Below the pieces are notes generated by a model. It was not told where the DNA came from and made no database searches. It saw only the letters and a list, made by a program, of their open reading frames with translations. From Kappaphycus alvarezii (lineage: Eukaryota > Rhodophyta > Florideophyceae > Gigartinales > Solieriaceae), in NCBI GenBank assembly GCA_002205965.3, contig NADL03000135.1, positions 124,001 to 188,000 of the forward strand: 64,000 nt of DNA, in the 5' to 3' direction. Made by a program: the position numbers and the translations under genes. This document shows positions 47,116 through 56,837 of this stretch, piece after piece. Position 1 is the stretch's first letter. Each line of letters begins with the position of its first letter.

Positions 47116-47459
47116 CCGTCTTACTAATTGCTTGCTTTTAACCACAGGGGAATCTCCTCAAGGAATCACTTGAATAAATAATCAAAATCAGTGTTTTTAG
47201 TCTCACACTAAACTCAAAGAGAGTACTCAGAACGTTTATGATTTCCCCCATTCCATTCAAACCTAGTTTTCCCTGTCCTACAAGTATACAAGTAATGAAC
47301 GGCAAACCCGGCGTCAAGAAGTCCTTCGCAATGCACTTCATCGCGACTGAAAAGAACTTGTTATCAGTATGCTCGCTGAAAACACGCTCCCGTCCACCCC
47401 TCACAATTCTCCCCTTCTTTCCACAAGACCTGTACGTATATACCTTTTGCTTACGGTCT

Positions 47460-48845
47460 AGGCGCCATGGATATCGCACAGGAGGTTACTGTGGGCCACC
47501 TTGAGGTCCTTAATCGCCTTTTACACATCGTCTCGTCTCCAGGGGCCGGTACGTCTCTTATCAAGCACGCCAAAGTTTCACGCTACAGACACTACAGTGA
47601 CACCAATGGTATCTTACTGGTGCCGGTCGGAATCTATACTGATGGTGCGTTAGTGACGATTGATCTGCCCGGATCGGGTCTGGCTCCAGGCCTCTCTCCC
47701 CTTCTCAATGGGCAGTCTAGCTCTCCTGCAAACTTCGAATTTTACCGAGGCTGTCAACGTAGCATCTGTAATTGATTCTTTTGAACTTATCTACGACCTG
47801 CTGACCCTTTCCCACGACCGTCATCTGGAAGAGATCCCTAAGTCTGCTATCTCGCTCACATCCTCCTGCCACCCGCAACTGTATTCGTCGCTTACAGCTA
47901 CGGCGCTTTTCAAGAGTTGCTCCTCGCCGATCCCCAGTGAAGGGTTCCAGTCTGCGATGAAAACTGAACTCATGCTTTCGAAGTCTGAAAGGTTTTTCTT
48001 GTCCGCAAGAAGCACCTGACCGAGCACGGCTCCTCTCTATGCACATTTTCTCCTCCCCTTCTGTTTTCTCTTTCGCTCCTTCACCCACACCGCCGTGCGT
48101 AAATGTCCTCCTTTGCGTGGAAGGTCGCTCTGGCTCTCTGTCTTGGCATCGCGCTATTACCTGCATCTACTCGCTGTGCGGTCTGCTCCCGGCGCTCGGC
48201 CAACGTCGCACCCGTCTTAGATCCAAGCGGCCAACACTCTTTGACCTGCAAATACGAAGACGACATGAAACGACGAAATCACGTCCTTCGCAACGTTCGC
48301 ATCCGTTTCTGTAAGGAATTTGGGATCGCCGCCCTCGTCTATCATCCGCTCCTCTACCAGGTTCCCAATTCGTCTGTGCATTCGGAGCCTACCGCGCTAC
48401 GAGTGGACATTTACATTCCCGCTGCCTATGGGCTTCACAGTACCGATATCGCCGTCGACTTTACTGGTGCCCACCCCTCTACTCGCCGCCATATCTAGCC
48501 AAGTACGATTACCCCAGGCACTGTTGTGACACTCGCAGAGCTTGAGAAACATTGTCGTTATGGTAAATACTGCGAGCACAACGATACCGTCTTTTCGTCT
48601 TTCGGGATTAATATTTATGGCACTTTTGGCGATGACGGATAGGGTTTCATCCGCCGACTTGCTTTCTTTGCTGCTTCCTGTTGCGCTTCCTCCCCTCAAC
48701 AGGAGCTTCGCGACTTCGTTATCCGTTTTGCGTTTAGTCTCCAAGTAATGCAGGCTCGACAGATTTCCACCCGTCGCCTGCATTCATTGTTCGTTACTGA
48801 ATATCATCCGGACGCTTCTGCGATGGCACACCATACTGTATAAAT
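47460..48845 (+). pseudogene. LINE-like C-terminal nuclease module, copy G (with zinc-knuckle-like part)
   Basis: This is the longest copy on the N-terminal side. At about 48.1-48.5 kb it has FAWKVALALCLGIALLPAST, then C-AVC ... DPSGQHSLTC (a C-x2-C...H-x3-C arrangement), RRNHVLRNVRIRFCKEFG, RVDIYIP and STDIAVDF. After a frame change come HCRYGKYCEHNDTVF and FGINIYGTFGDD. A CC-HC knuckle, then a conserved R-H or R-NH, then the two aspartate strands is the order known for RLE-class LINE C-termini. Sequence at 47.46-47.78 kb may be the end of the preceding RT/thumb region, but no RT motif was seen. It is a different subfamily from copies A and E. Confidence 0.45.
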
Positions 48846-49319
48846 AGTAAATAATCCCTATCCAGGGTAGAGTGGTTCTAAATTTTTCCGCCTCCTCGCC
48901 TCTTTCCTGGCAACCGCCAATATTTCTCCACCACGCTTGACTTGCGGGATTTCGTTACATGTTTTTTATTTTTTCAAGTAGTTTGTTAGGCGCGCGCGAA
49001 TCGGAACGTATTTTTTTGTCATCGTCGTATACCGACTTCCCATTTATTATAGTACCTCCGCTTGTCCAAAATTGCTTGTAGTTCTGGTCCTTCCTCGCTC
49101 TCCTTCACTCTCAGCACCTTCCTGGGGAGAATATCTCTCCTTTCTTATCCTTGCTTATCCTTTCCCGGTCCTGCTACTTCATTTAGATATTTTAATACTG
49201 TATCCACCCCTGTAAATCGATCCTGAATCAAGTTCTGTTTCCCTTTTCGCTTACCTTCTTCTCCGAATTTATTTTTTTTGAGAAAAAGGGCGCAAATGCA
49301 CTACTGCAAATTCCGTTTT

Positions 49320-50092
49320 AGATTTATTTATCTATTTCAAGTCTATAGAATGCACCCTCGGGAGCCCATTTAAACTCCTTTATTACAAGTTTCAAACCTC
49401 CCCGATCATTCTACTCGCTACCTCTCTTTCCCTATCCATTCAAACACCCTCAATTGCTTGCCACTCCCTAAAGTCCACCAAAATGGACAACCTATACCCC
49501 TCCAGAGTCATTTCCAGAAATCGCCATCCTCGCCCTTAAACACTATTCCCCTACTCCCCTTCGGCCCTACTGATCGCCATGAGTATATCCGCCGGCGAAC
49601 GAGGAAGAAGGTTATCGAGTTCGTTCATCGCTTGTTTATCGAGGATGAGGCGGAGGAGGTAGGTGAGGGGCAGGAAGGGAAGGTCCAAGAGGAAGCTGGG
49701 GAGACTTCTGAGGAGTAGGCAGACCCAGAATTCGTTTACGAGAATGAAGATAAAAGGGAGGATGAAGAAGAGGATGAAGAGGTGGACGAGGAGGATGAGG
49801 GGAAGGGAGACATGGAAATTGTTGGGATGGTGGGGCAGGGGCTGGAAAGTATGGACCAGGTGGTCCCGACGCTGGAACCAGATCGGGGCATCTGCAGTGG
49901 TTGAGATATATCCCAGGAGGAAATAGAAAACTGTGAGCCGTTCGCGGATATTTGTGGGGACTGCTTGGGTAGCATGGATATTTTGGAGGAGTTGTTTGGG
50001 TCTGATCTAGACGATGAAAAATGAGAGGACTAGACTGATTGTTCTTCTCTTAGTTATCTTTTATTTAGAGTATACCATCCACAAAAAGAGTC
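49320..50092. other. Roughly 0.78-kb segment inserted in the Gypsy LTR
   Basis: The segment is absent from the otherwise alignable solo LTR at 14.57-15.07 kb: LTR sequence leaves off near AAATTCCGTTTT and resumes at TATGCATTTCCCGGTATC. It carries the acidic frame described separately. Clear terminal repeats or target duplications were not found. Confidence 0.55.
49458..50023 (+). pseudogene. Unidentified acidic protein gene with in-frame stops
   Basis: The frame reads through RRRTRKKVIEFVHRLFIED, then a very acidic stretch (EDEEEDEEVDEEDEGKGD), then MGQ-type sequence with LESMDQVVPTLEPDRG and the tail CGDCLGSMDILEELFGSDLD. It is interrupted by a TAG at about 49716 and a TGA at about 49903, yet coding-like sequence continues in the same frame to a TGA at 50021. 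It has no ATG in frame at its start, only a TTG. A neighbouring frame upstream (PPESFPEIAILALKHY) may belong to it. I do not recognise the family. It lies in the segment inserted in the Gypsy LTR, so it could be captured host sequence or part of an unknown element. Confidence 0.35.
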
Positions 50093-50135
50093 TTTATGCA
50101 TTTCCCGGTATCTTTCGTAGTCTTCTTCGGACACC

Positions 50136-50577
50136 AGTGTCTATCTATCATAGCATTGTCCTCATATGAGGCACTTTTTGTCCTAATATGAGGACAGTTT
50201 CTGTTATATTTTGTAAAGGTAAATTTTTCGGAAGCCCGAAAAAGTTTTACTGCAAAAAGGTTTTTTATGTTAAGTTACGGTACAGTAATTCTTATTGAAC
50301 ACGTTCTCTTGTTTCTGAAACCTCCCACTATAATATGAACTATATTTCATTCCAAAATGAAGTCGTTTTCACAACTTCTAGCGAGAAGGGGAAGCTGTTC
50401 AGGGAAATTTGTCTAGCCTTATCCGAGATCAACAATCTTGAAAAGTTTGTTTTGATCGGCTATCTACACTCATGAATTAATGCGGAGGGACACGAAATGC
50501 GCCGAGGTAAAAAATTTGTATTGAAAAATAAGTGCTAAAAGTAGTCCTCATATGAGGACACCGGTCCTATAGACACT
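50136..50577. mobile_element. 442-bp non-autonomous element with terminal inverted repeats (MITE-like)
   Basis: The left end AGTGTCTATC and the right end (on the minus strand) AGTGTCTATA are inverted. Both are followed within 20 bases by TGTCCTCATATGAGG, which itself holds the 12-bp palindrome CCTCATATGAGG. A third related motif, TCCTAATATGAGGA, is at 50180-50193. The solo LTR at 14.57 kb has no such insert at the matching place, which supports real insertion. No coding frame is seen. The superfamily is not assigned: the ends are not CACTA and no clear target duplication was found. Confidence 0.7.
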
Positions 50578-50876
50578 AGGGGTAGCCAAAAGTCTATATA
50601 AGCTGAATAAATTGATTCCTCTTGGAGAGGTCAATCAAGTTGGCAGACAACTTCAAGTCAATTCTCAAGTAGTACGAAGTTGAAAGTCAACTTCAGACCC
50701 AAGAAACATTTTTCTTACGCTGGTCACAGAGCATCAGTGGTAGACTCTGTGTGGGGTGTTGAGCGCACAAGTTGCAATGATGTCTTCTTACAGTGTAAAT
50801 CCTTGGTACAGGTTACCGGAGGGATACTGTCAGGGTATTTGGTGATTTATGGGCATAATCGCAACATCACTCCCCC

Positions 50877-51170
50877 CTACGAAGAAGAATCGCCCCGATT
50901 CTTGTATTCGTATAGCAGATCTTGACAATTTTTCAGTTCATTTTCTGATAGCCATGAGTTCTCGTGATCTGCATATCCTTTCCATTTAATGAGATATTTT
51001 GTTTTTCCGTATTGTTTCTTGTGACTGAGAATTGATTCGACTTCGTATTCTTTATGTCCATCTTGAACCTGTATAGGTGGTGGCGGCGGAATTTGGCGAT
51101 AGAATTCATCTTCAAAGTACGGCTTAAGGAGACTAGCATGGAAAGCATTGTGAATTCCCCTGTCGATCAT
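50877..51170 (-). pseudogene. Gypsy chromodomain and integrase C-terminus
   Basis: FHASLLKPYFED, followed by YEVESILSHKKQYGKTKYLI and KWKGYADHENSWLSENEL, is a chromodomain with its aromatic residues, at the end of the integrase. Chromoviral chromodomains are thought to guide integration to marked chromatin. Confidence 0.85.
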
Positions 51171-51399
51171 TGGCTAGGAAAGATTTAAACGTTACGTAAC
51201 TCCGTTTATATCCTCAGATATTTGAAATGGACCACAAAACTTTGGGTTCAGTTTTCGAGATCCTGCACCATCTTCAAAAGCTAGGTTTTTTGTGGACAAC
51301 CAGACTTTGTCACCAACTTTATAAGAAGAAGGTCTTCTACTTCTGTTGACATACAAGGCAGTGGATTCATTTGATTTTTTGATTTGTTCTTGGGCTTTT

Positions 51400-52330
51400 T
51401 TCAGTGATTCTTGCATGTTTTTAGGAACTGTGCCGCAGCAGGGTTGTCTGCGGAGAGTATGTCCAAAGGGACAGTTCTAGGGTGGATTCCATAATTGAGG
51501 AAGAACGGAGAAATGTTGTAGTGGCATTAATAGATGAGTTGTAAGCAACTTCGAAGTCTACCAAGTATTTATCCCAATCTGACTTGTCGAAGCTAACAAA
51601 AGAACGAATCATTTCTTCGATCTTTCTGTTCATAATCTCAGATTGTCCATCTGTTTGTGGGTGATATGCTGAAGAAGGGGATATCTTGGTACCCAGAAGG
51701 TGGAACAGACTCTTCCAAAACTTGCTCATAAAAATAGCATCCCTATCACAAATGATATTCGTTGGAATTCCGTGGTTTCTGTAGACATGATCCTTGAACA
51801 GCCTGGCAGTTGAAGGAGCATCTATTTTGGGTTGGTTGGTATAATTCTGATCATCTTTGATAATCTGTCAACGACAGTTAAGATGCCATTGTTTCCTTCC
51901 GTTGACCTTGGAAGGGGTGTAATAAAGTCCATCGTTATGTGAGTCCATTTGGTTTTCGGTGGATCAAGAGGTTTTAAAAGACCTGCGGGTTTCTGATTGA
52001 TGGTTTGTCTCTTTGGCAGTGGCAAGAACGAACGTATCGAAGTACATCTGTACGAAGGTTTTTCCAGTAAAACTTCGGTGATATTCTATTGATTGTTTTT
52101 GAAATTCCCAAATGTCCAGTATTTGGAGTAGAATGGTAGTCATGTAATAGCTTGACTTTACATTTTCCTTCTGGTACGCAAATCTTTCCGTTCCTTAGTA
52201 AAAGCAACCCTTTCTTTTCGAAAGGTGCCTTTGGATCTTTGTATTGGGTTTTCAGGTTTTCATCTAGCCTGTAATCTTTGGCCAGATCTTCTAGCTCAGA
52301 ATCCGCAAAATAAGGTACGGATATATTGTT
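51400..52330 (-). pseudogene. Gypsy integrase zinc finger and core
   Basis: H...[13 protein letters not shown] and the CHCQR pair form the HHCC finger. THITMDFITPLPRS and ILTVVDRLSKM hold the first core aspartate. SSAYHPQTDGQSEIMNRKIE holds the catalytic glutamate. This is a fossil. Confidence 0.8.
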
Positions 52331-52369
52331 CGATTCTAGGTATGTCTTTGTTATCACTTCCTTGAGTAG

Positions 52370-53660
52370 TTCTCTGTTTCGATGTTTAGGTGAGGGATAA
52401 TTCTGAGGTTGTCTTGACAGGGCATCGGCAACGATGTTTGCTTTCCCGGAGATGGGTATAATTTTGAAATCAAAGTTCGCTAATCTTTCCAACCACCTAA
52501 CCTGTCTTTGGGACAGATTGTCCTGGGTCTCGAGGTATCTTAAAGGGTAGTGATCAGAATGAACTGTGAAAAAGTTTCCGTGTAGGTATGCTCTCCACCA
52601 TTTCAAGCACTCTACAATGGCCAAGAGCTCTCTCTCATGAGCGGCATAATTTTGCTCAGCATCATTCAAAGTCCTAGACGCAAAGGCAACTGGTCTTCTG
52701 GATTTTGGATCCCCCTGTTCCAACACAGCTCCAATTGCGTACTGAGAGGCATCTGTAGTGACATATATTGGAAGTTCAGAGTCAAAAGTTCGAAGGACTG
52801 GGGCACTGCATAACGATTTCTTCAAGGTCTGGAATGATTTGTCCTGAGTAGCTGTCCACAGAAATGAAACGTTCTTCGTCAGCTCTGTAAGAGGTTTAGC
52901 AACCAATGAGCATCCTCTTATGAATCTTCTGTAATAGTTGACGAGTCCTAAGAATGACTGAAGTTGTTGCTTGTTCTTTGGTGAGGGCCATTCCATGACT
53001 GCCTTTATCTTGTTGGGATCCACAGCAATTCCCTCTTGACAGATTACATGTCCAAGATACTCGACTTCTTTAACACCGAAGACACATTTTGACAATTTTG
53101 CGAACAGATTCTCCTTCCTCAGAATCTCTAGTACTACATCAATGTGTTCTAAATGTTCTTTCCATGTCTTACTGAAGATGAGAATGTCATCTAAATAAAC
53201 GATAACGAATACATCCAGGACATCTTTGAATATGTCGTTCATGAGATTCATAAAAGTTGCTGGTGCGTTGGTCAATCCAAAAGGTAGTACGAGAAATTCA
53301 AAATGTCCGTATCTGGTTCGAAACGCTGTGAGAGGGATTGAAGATTCCTCCAGTCTGATCTGATGGTAACCCATCCTCAGATCTATTTTCGAGAAGTACC
53401 TGGCTCCCTTAAGTCGATCAAAGATATCATCGATGCGCGGCAGGGGGTAGCTGTTTTTTACAGTAAGCCGATTAAGTGCTCTGTAATCCCACACATACGC
53501 AAACCGCTGTCCTTTTTCGTTACAAAGAGTATTGGCGCTCCCAGGGGCTTTTGCTTGGTCTAATGAATTCACTCTCTAGTAGATCATCTAGTTGTTTACG
53601 AAGCTCCATCATTTCTTTTCCTGAAAGTCTGTAGAGACCCTTTTTCTGTGGCTTAGCATC
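52370..53660 (-). pseudogene. Gypsy reverse transcriptase and RNase H
   Basis: The chain runs [18 protein letters not shown]-like RT fingers (seen as [19 protein letters not shown]), [32 protein letters not shown], the thumb, then the RNase H motif [20 protein letters not shown]. These are all Ty3/Gypsy hallmarks. This is the best preserved part of the element. Confidence 0.85.
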
Positions 53661-54287
53661 TTTTTCCAATTCGATCTTGAAATCATACTTTCGCTTCGGA
53701 GGAAGGCCCTTCGGAAGTTTTTCCGGGAAAACGTCTGTATACTTTTTCAGTACACCTTGAATATCTTCTGGGTAAGAATCTGGAACATTTGGATTTGAGT
53801 CTAGTGGTCGAATTAGAACAGCATAAGTGCTACATTTTTTCTCCAAATCAGTAAGTACTGAGTTTGCAGAAACGAAAGGGTGCTTTGTTATTTCATTGGC
53901 AGTGACGGAGTACTTTTCACCCTTGTAGTTGAAAGAAACTTGATTGATTGAAGAGTCCATAATTGCTCTATGGGCTCCACACCATTCCTTTCCTAGGATT
54001 GCATCATATCTCTTGAGGGGGCTCACGGCGAAGTACAGTGGTTCTGTGTAGTTCTTTATTTGGAACATTGCCGGACCGGCTGTTTCTTTCAACTTCTGGT
54101 TAGCACCGTTCGCCATTTCGGCAAGCTCTGCTGATTCTCTTGTTTTAATCTTATGGTAATCGCAGAACAATTCACTGAGGAAATTGATCTCACCACCCGG
54201 GTCGATGAGAATTTTTGCTGGTCCATTGGAAATGACTCCTTTAACAATAAGAAGTCCTCTATGATTTCGTTGGAAAGTTGGGGTTGG
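53660..54287 (-). pseudogene. Gypsy protease region
   Basis: GLLIVKGVISNGPAKILIDP and GGEINFLSELFCDYH resemble the aspartic protease active-site region, followed by the linker into RT ([20 protein letters not shown]). The element is cut just upstream by Copia V. Confidence 0.65.
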
Positions 54288-54340
54288 TGTTCCCCCTAAA
54301 TGCTTCCTGGGATCTCATTGTTGAAACTGATGGACAAGGA

Positions 54341-54445
54341 GAAGGGAGAGAGCGCGAGCGGACGAGAGAGAGAGAGAAGAGGGAGAGAGAGCGAGTGGAG
54401 AGAGAGAGAGAGCAAGAGGAGAGAGAGAGAGAGAAAGTGAGCGAC
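54341..54445. repeat. GA/CT-rich simple repeat
   Basis: An almost pure GA tract with irregular GC and GT interruptions. On the minus strand it is the CT-rich leader downstream of the Copia V LTR TATA box. Reading frames across it are artefacts of composition. Confidence 0.9.
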
Positions 54446-54517
54446 CAAGGAGAAGAGTTGAGAGAAGGGAAAGTGGTGAGAGGCTTTACTTCGACCAAGA
54501 GTGGGCTGAGACCATGG

Positions 54518-54525
54518 CTTATATA
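54518..54525 (-). promoter_or_regulatory. TATA box of the Copia V LTR
   Basis: TATATAAG on the minus strand, in the context GTCTATATAAGCCATGG, is followed about 70-170 bp downstream by a CT-rich leader. The layout is that of an LTR promoter. Confidence 0.6.
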
Positions 54526-54750
54526 GACTTCAGGGCGAGTCGCTTGATGCTTCGGCACGACCTGTGGAAGTTTCCAGAAGCCATATAGACGACGGTGAAA
54601 GAATAACCCTAAACCTATCTGAGCTGATCTAAAAAAAAGATCAGCTCAAGCTCACAGCACAGTACAGTGCATAAACGTAACGGTCAAGGTCTAGGTTGAA
54701 CAGTAAAGTACAGTAAAGTACAGTAGCTGTCCCCGCATACATTGTCAGTA

Positions 54751-54755
54751 AGCTG
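54751..54755. repeat. 5-bp target-site duplication AGCTG (left) of Copia VI
   Basis: AGCTG directly precedes the 5' LTR of Copia VI and recurs at 62110-62114 directly after its 3' LTR. Confidence 0.85.
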
Positions 54756-55917
54756 TGTTGTTGATTTGGCAAGACGATCACATGACCCCACATCGGTGCC
54801 AAATCTCATAAGAGGCATGAGGCATGTTCCACGTGTACACATGCACACGTGTTGAGTGAAGGGTGGCCCTAAGGCATTCCGGAAGAAATCCAAAGTTCCC
54901 AGGGACGAAAGTACGATTTTGAGAGGTCAGCGATTTAGAGGGCAAAATGTTGTTTATGGGGTGATTTTACGTAAGGTAGGGTACTATAAGTGGATGATGA
55001 GTATACTGTATGAGAGATATGCTGAGGAAAGCTATGTACACGTGTACATGGTGGCAGTTGTGTTTGTGATGTACACGTGGTACAGCTAAGAGTAGAAACC
55101 TTTTGTGCAGTGTTGTACACGTACTGTACTAGTGCGAAATGAGGAACTGTACTTCACACTGAACACATCGTAATATACCAAGTACTGTACTCCTTACTGT
55201 ACTTGAGTTTGTACAGTAGGAATCAATTATGGCAATACTGTCATGACTGCTAGAAAGAGGTATTTGATTTTATATTATGTATGAGGATTCTAGTTATGAT
55301 TACGGGTTTTATCCAGCTGCATCCAAAAATCGGTTATGTGATTTCATCATATGTATGAGGTTTCTAGTTATGATATTGGTTTGTACAACTGCATCCAAAA
55401 ATCAGTTATGTGATTCCATCATACGTATGTGGTTTCTAGTTATGATATTAGTTTGTACAACTGCATCCAAAAATCAGTTATGTGATTCCATCATATGTAT
55501 GAGGTTCGTAATTATGATGAAGATTGGACCGACTGCATCCAAAAATCAGTTATGTGATTCTATTTCACCTATGACGGATTGAGTCCGTTATTTTGGCACA
55601 AGGGAATTCGTTTCCGGTAAGTCTGCAAAATAAGGTACTGTATTGATGTGTGTATTGGGCCAACCTATTTACACAAATTTGTCAACTTTGGAAGCAGTTC
55701 CAAATTTGCCCCTAATGACTGTTATCACCGGGCCAAGATCTTGAAATCCGCTCAAATGGCAATAGTTTGCGGGATTCTGTTAGTGGACGCAGTGAGTTAG
55801 AAAGTAGTTGTAGGTTGTACTTAAGGCCAGGATTTTAGAGTTCCGAGTAAATTCTGGGTAGCAAGCCCGCAACTTCATCCGTCCAGCAAAGTCCTTCACC
55901 CTCTCCGATTCCCATTA
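54756..55917 (+). repeat. Copia VI 5' LTR (1,162 bp)
   Basis: It starts TGTTGTTGATTTGGCAAGAC and ends GATTCCCATTA. It matches 60951-62109 with about 98 percent identity by eye. It has several CACGTG-containing palindromes (for example GTACACGTGTAC) and a fourfold tandem repeat of about 72 bp. Confidence 0.92.
55265..55575 (+). repeat. About 72-bp tandem repeat, four copies, in Copia VI 5' LTR
   Basis: Each unit holds CTGCATCCAAAAATC-GTTATG followed by TGATT, then CATATGTATGAGG-like sequence and GTTATGAT. The same array is in the 3' LTR at about 61455-61760. The 101-codon frame across it is a by-product of the repeat. Confidence 0.85.
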
Positions 55918-56309
55918 GGTTATGGGCCCAGTTCAACGCCGTCTCTTTCTCTGAACCCCGTAAGTCGCCGTGTGTTGCTGCATTGTTTTCTTGTCTATCT
56001 CAGTCTCTTGATTATGTCTACTCGTTCCGGTAAGCTATTTGAATAATTCCATTTCTTTGCACATCGAAGTGATTCTCTTTGCACCTTTTGGTTGGTCTAA
56101 AGACTCATAATCCCAAAAGCTGTTACTGACGATCACTTCCACTTTTGTGCCTGCTTTTGCGGGGTTGTGCTAGACTCGGAATTAGCCCTGGTGCCCCGAG
56201 TGCCCAGGGCTGCGACAGTTAGGACTTTGCCATCTGTGGGAAGACAGTTGTGGAATCGATCGAAGTACTCGAACCAGAAGGACCGCCGCCAAGACGCTCG
56301 CGCTTCCCT

Positions 56310-56677
56310 CGTCTAGGGAAAGGTATAGGATCCCTCGTAAGTCAGTACCTCTGGATAAGCCAATAAAGAAAGTTCAACGCCTCTCGGCAAAGAAAGCTAA
56401 AGCCCTCGCCGATCGAGTTGCCAAGAAGGAACTAAAGGCTAAACGAAGAGTTCCGCCGAGGAACAAGAGGTACTGCAAGCTCTGTGATATTAGCTGCAAT
56501 AGCGCACAGACATTCTACGATCACATCAATTCTAAGGGTCATAGGACTAGAGAGAAAAACAAGAAAAAGACCCCTAGGTGTACTGCTTGTGATAGAGTGT
56601 TCGATTCCCACGAGGTTCTCAAGCGTCACGAGAACGGGAAGGAACACTTGAAAGTAGTTTTGTCCCAGAGAATTTAA
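56310..56677 (+). other. Two-finger C2H2 frame in the Copia VI leader
   Basis: Between the 5' LTR and gag one frame stays open through a lysine- and arginine-rich stretch (KKVQRLSAKKAKALADRVAK). Two C2H2 fingers with C-x2-C-x12-H-x5-H spacing follow: CKLCDISCNSAQTFYDHINS, whose histidine pair ends at KGH, and CTACDRVFDSHEVLKRHENG, ending at KEH. The stop is at 56675-56677. The x5 histidine spacing is typical of JAZ/U1-type fingers that bind double-stranded RNA or other nucleic acid. No ATG lies nearby in frame, so how it would be started is unclear. It is not a normal Copia part and may be captured host sequence. Confidence 0.6.
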
Positions 56678-56837
56678 AGAGATCCATTTGTTTGTTTGAA
56701 GCGACGTCTTTGGCCTTTGCTTTAGTCTAGAGTTTCGTGTGCTGTGTTCTTATAGAGGTGGGCTTGCCACTACAAGGGACTATCGGTCCCCGGCTTGGGA
56801 TCTTCGAACAGAACATTAGCACCTCTAGAATATTGCA

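Larger units (their letters stand above)
48984..50869 (-). repeat. Gypsy 3' LTR carrying two insertions
   Basis: On the minus strand the LTR starts TGATGTTGCG at 50869, directly after a G-rich tract that follows the chromodomain frame. It ends CGCGCGCCTAACA at 48984. Compared with the solo LTR at 14568-15074, it contains two extra segments: about 49.32-50.09 kb and 50136-50577. Without them it would be about 650 bp. A TATA-like TATATAAG is at 50595-50602. Confidence 0.75.
48984..54287 (-). mobile_element. Chromodomain Gypsy (chromovirus) element, upstream part outside the window or lost
   Basis: This minus-strand Ty3/Gypsy element has, from 54.29 kb down, a protease region (about 53.9-54.28 kb, ILIDPGGEINFLS), reverse transcriptase (about 52.9-53.65 kb, [10 protein letters not shown] and YLDDILIF), RNase H (about 52.4-52.85 kb, [14 protein letters not shown]), an integrase zinc finger and core (about 51.4-52.3 kb), a chromodomain (about 50.9-51.05 kb) and the 3' LTR. 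It is cut at 54287 by the LTR of Copia V; gag and the 5' LTR are not in the window. The visible part has about three to five breaks and is moderately old. Confidence 0.85.
54288..54755 (-). repeat. Copia V 3' LTR, main part
   Basis: On the minus strand the LTR starts TGTTGGTACAATTACAGC at 62128, is interrupted at 62110 by the whole Copia VI, resumes at 54755 and ends GGGGAACA at 54288. Its ends TGTT/AACA are inverted. Rejoined around the insertion and counting the 5-bp duplication once it is about 482 bp. It contains a TATA box and a CT-rich leader. Confidence 0.8.

Noticed and set aside
50136-50577. CACTA-type transposon
   Set aside because: The right edge reads GACACTA, but the inverted ends are AGTGTCTAT/ATAGACACT and do not start with CACTA on both sides.
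54278-54526. Arg/Glu-rich frame across the GA tract
   Set aside because: It is a product of the GA simple repeat in the Copia V LTR leader.
55277-55582. 101-codon frame in the Copia VI LTR
   Set aside because: It is the translation of the 72-bp tandem array and occurs in both LTRs; there is no protein evidence.
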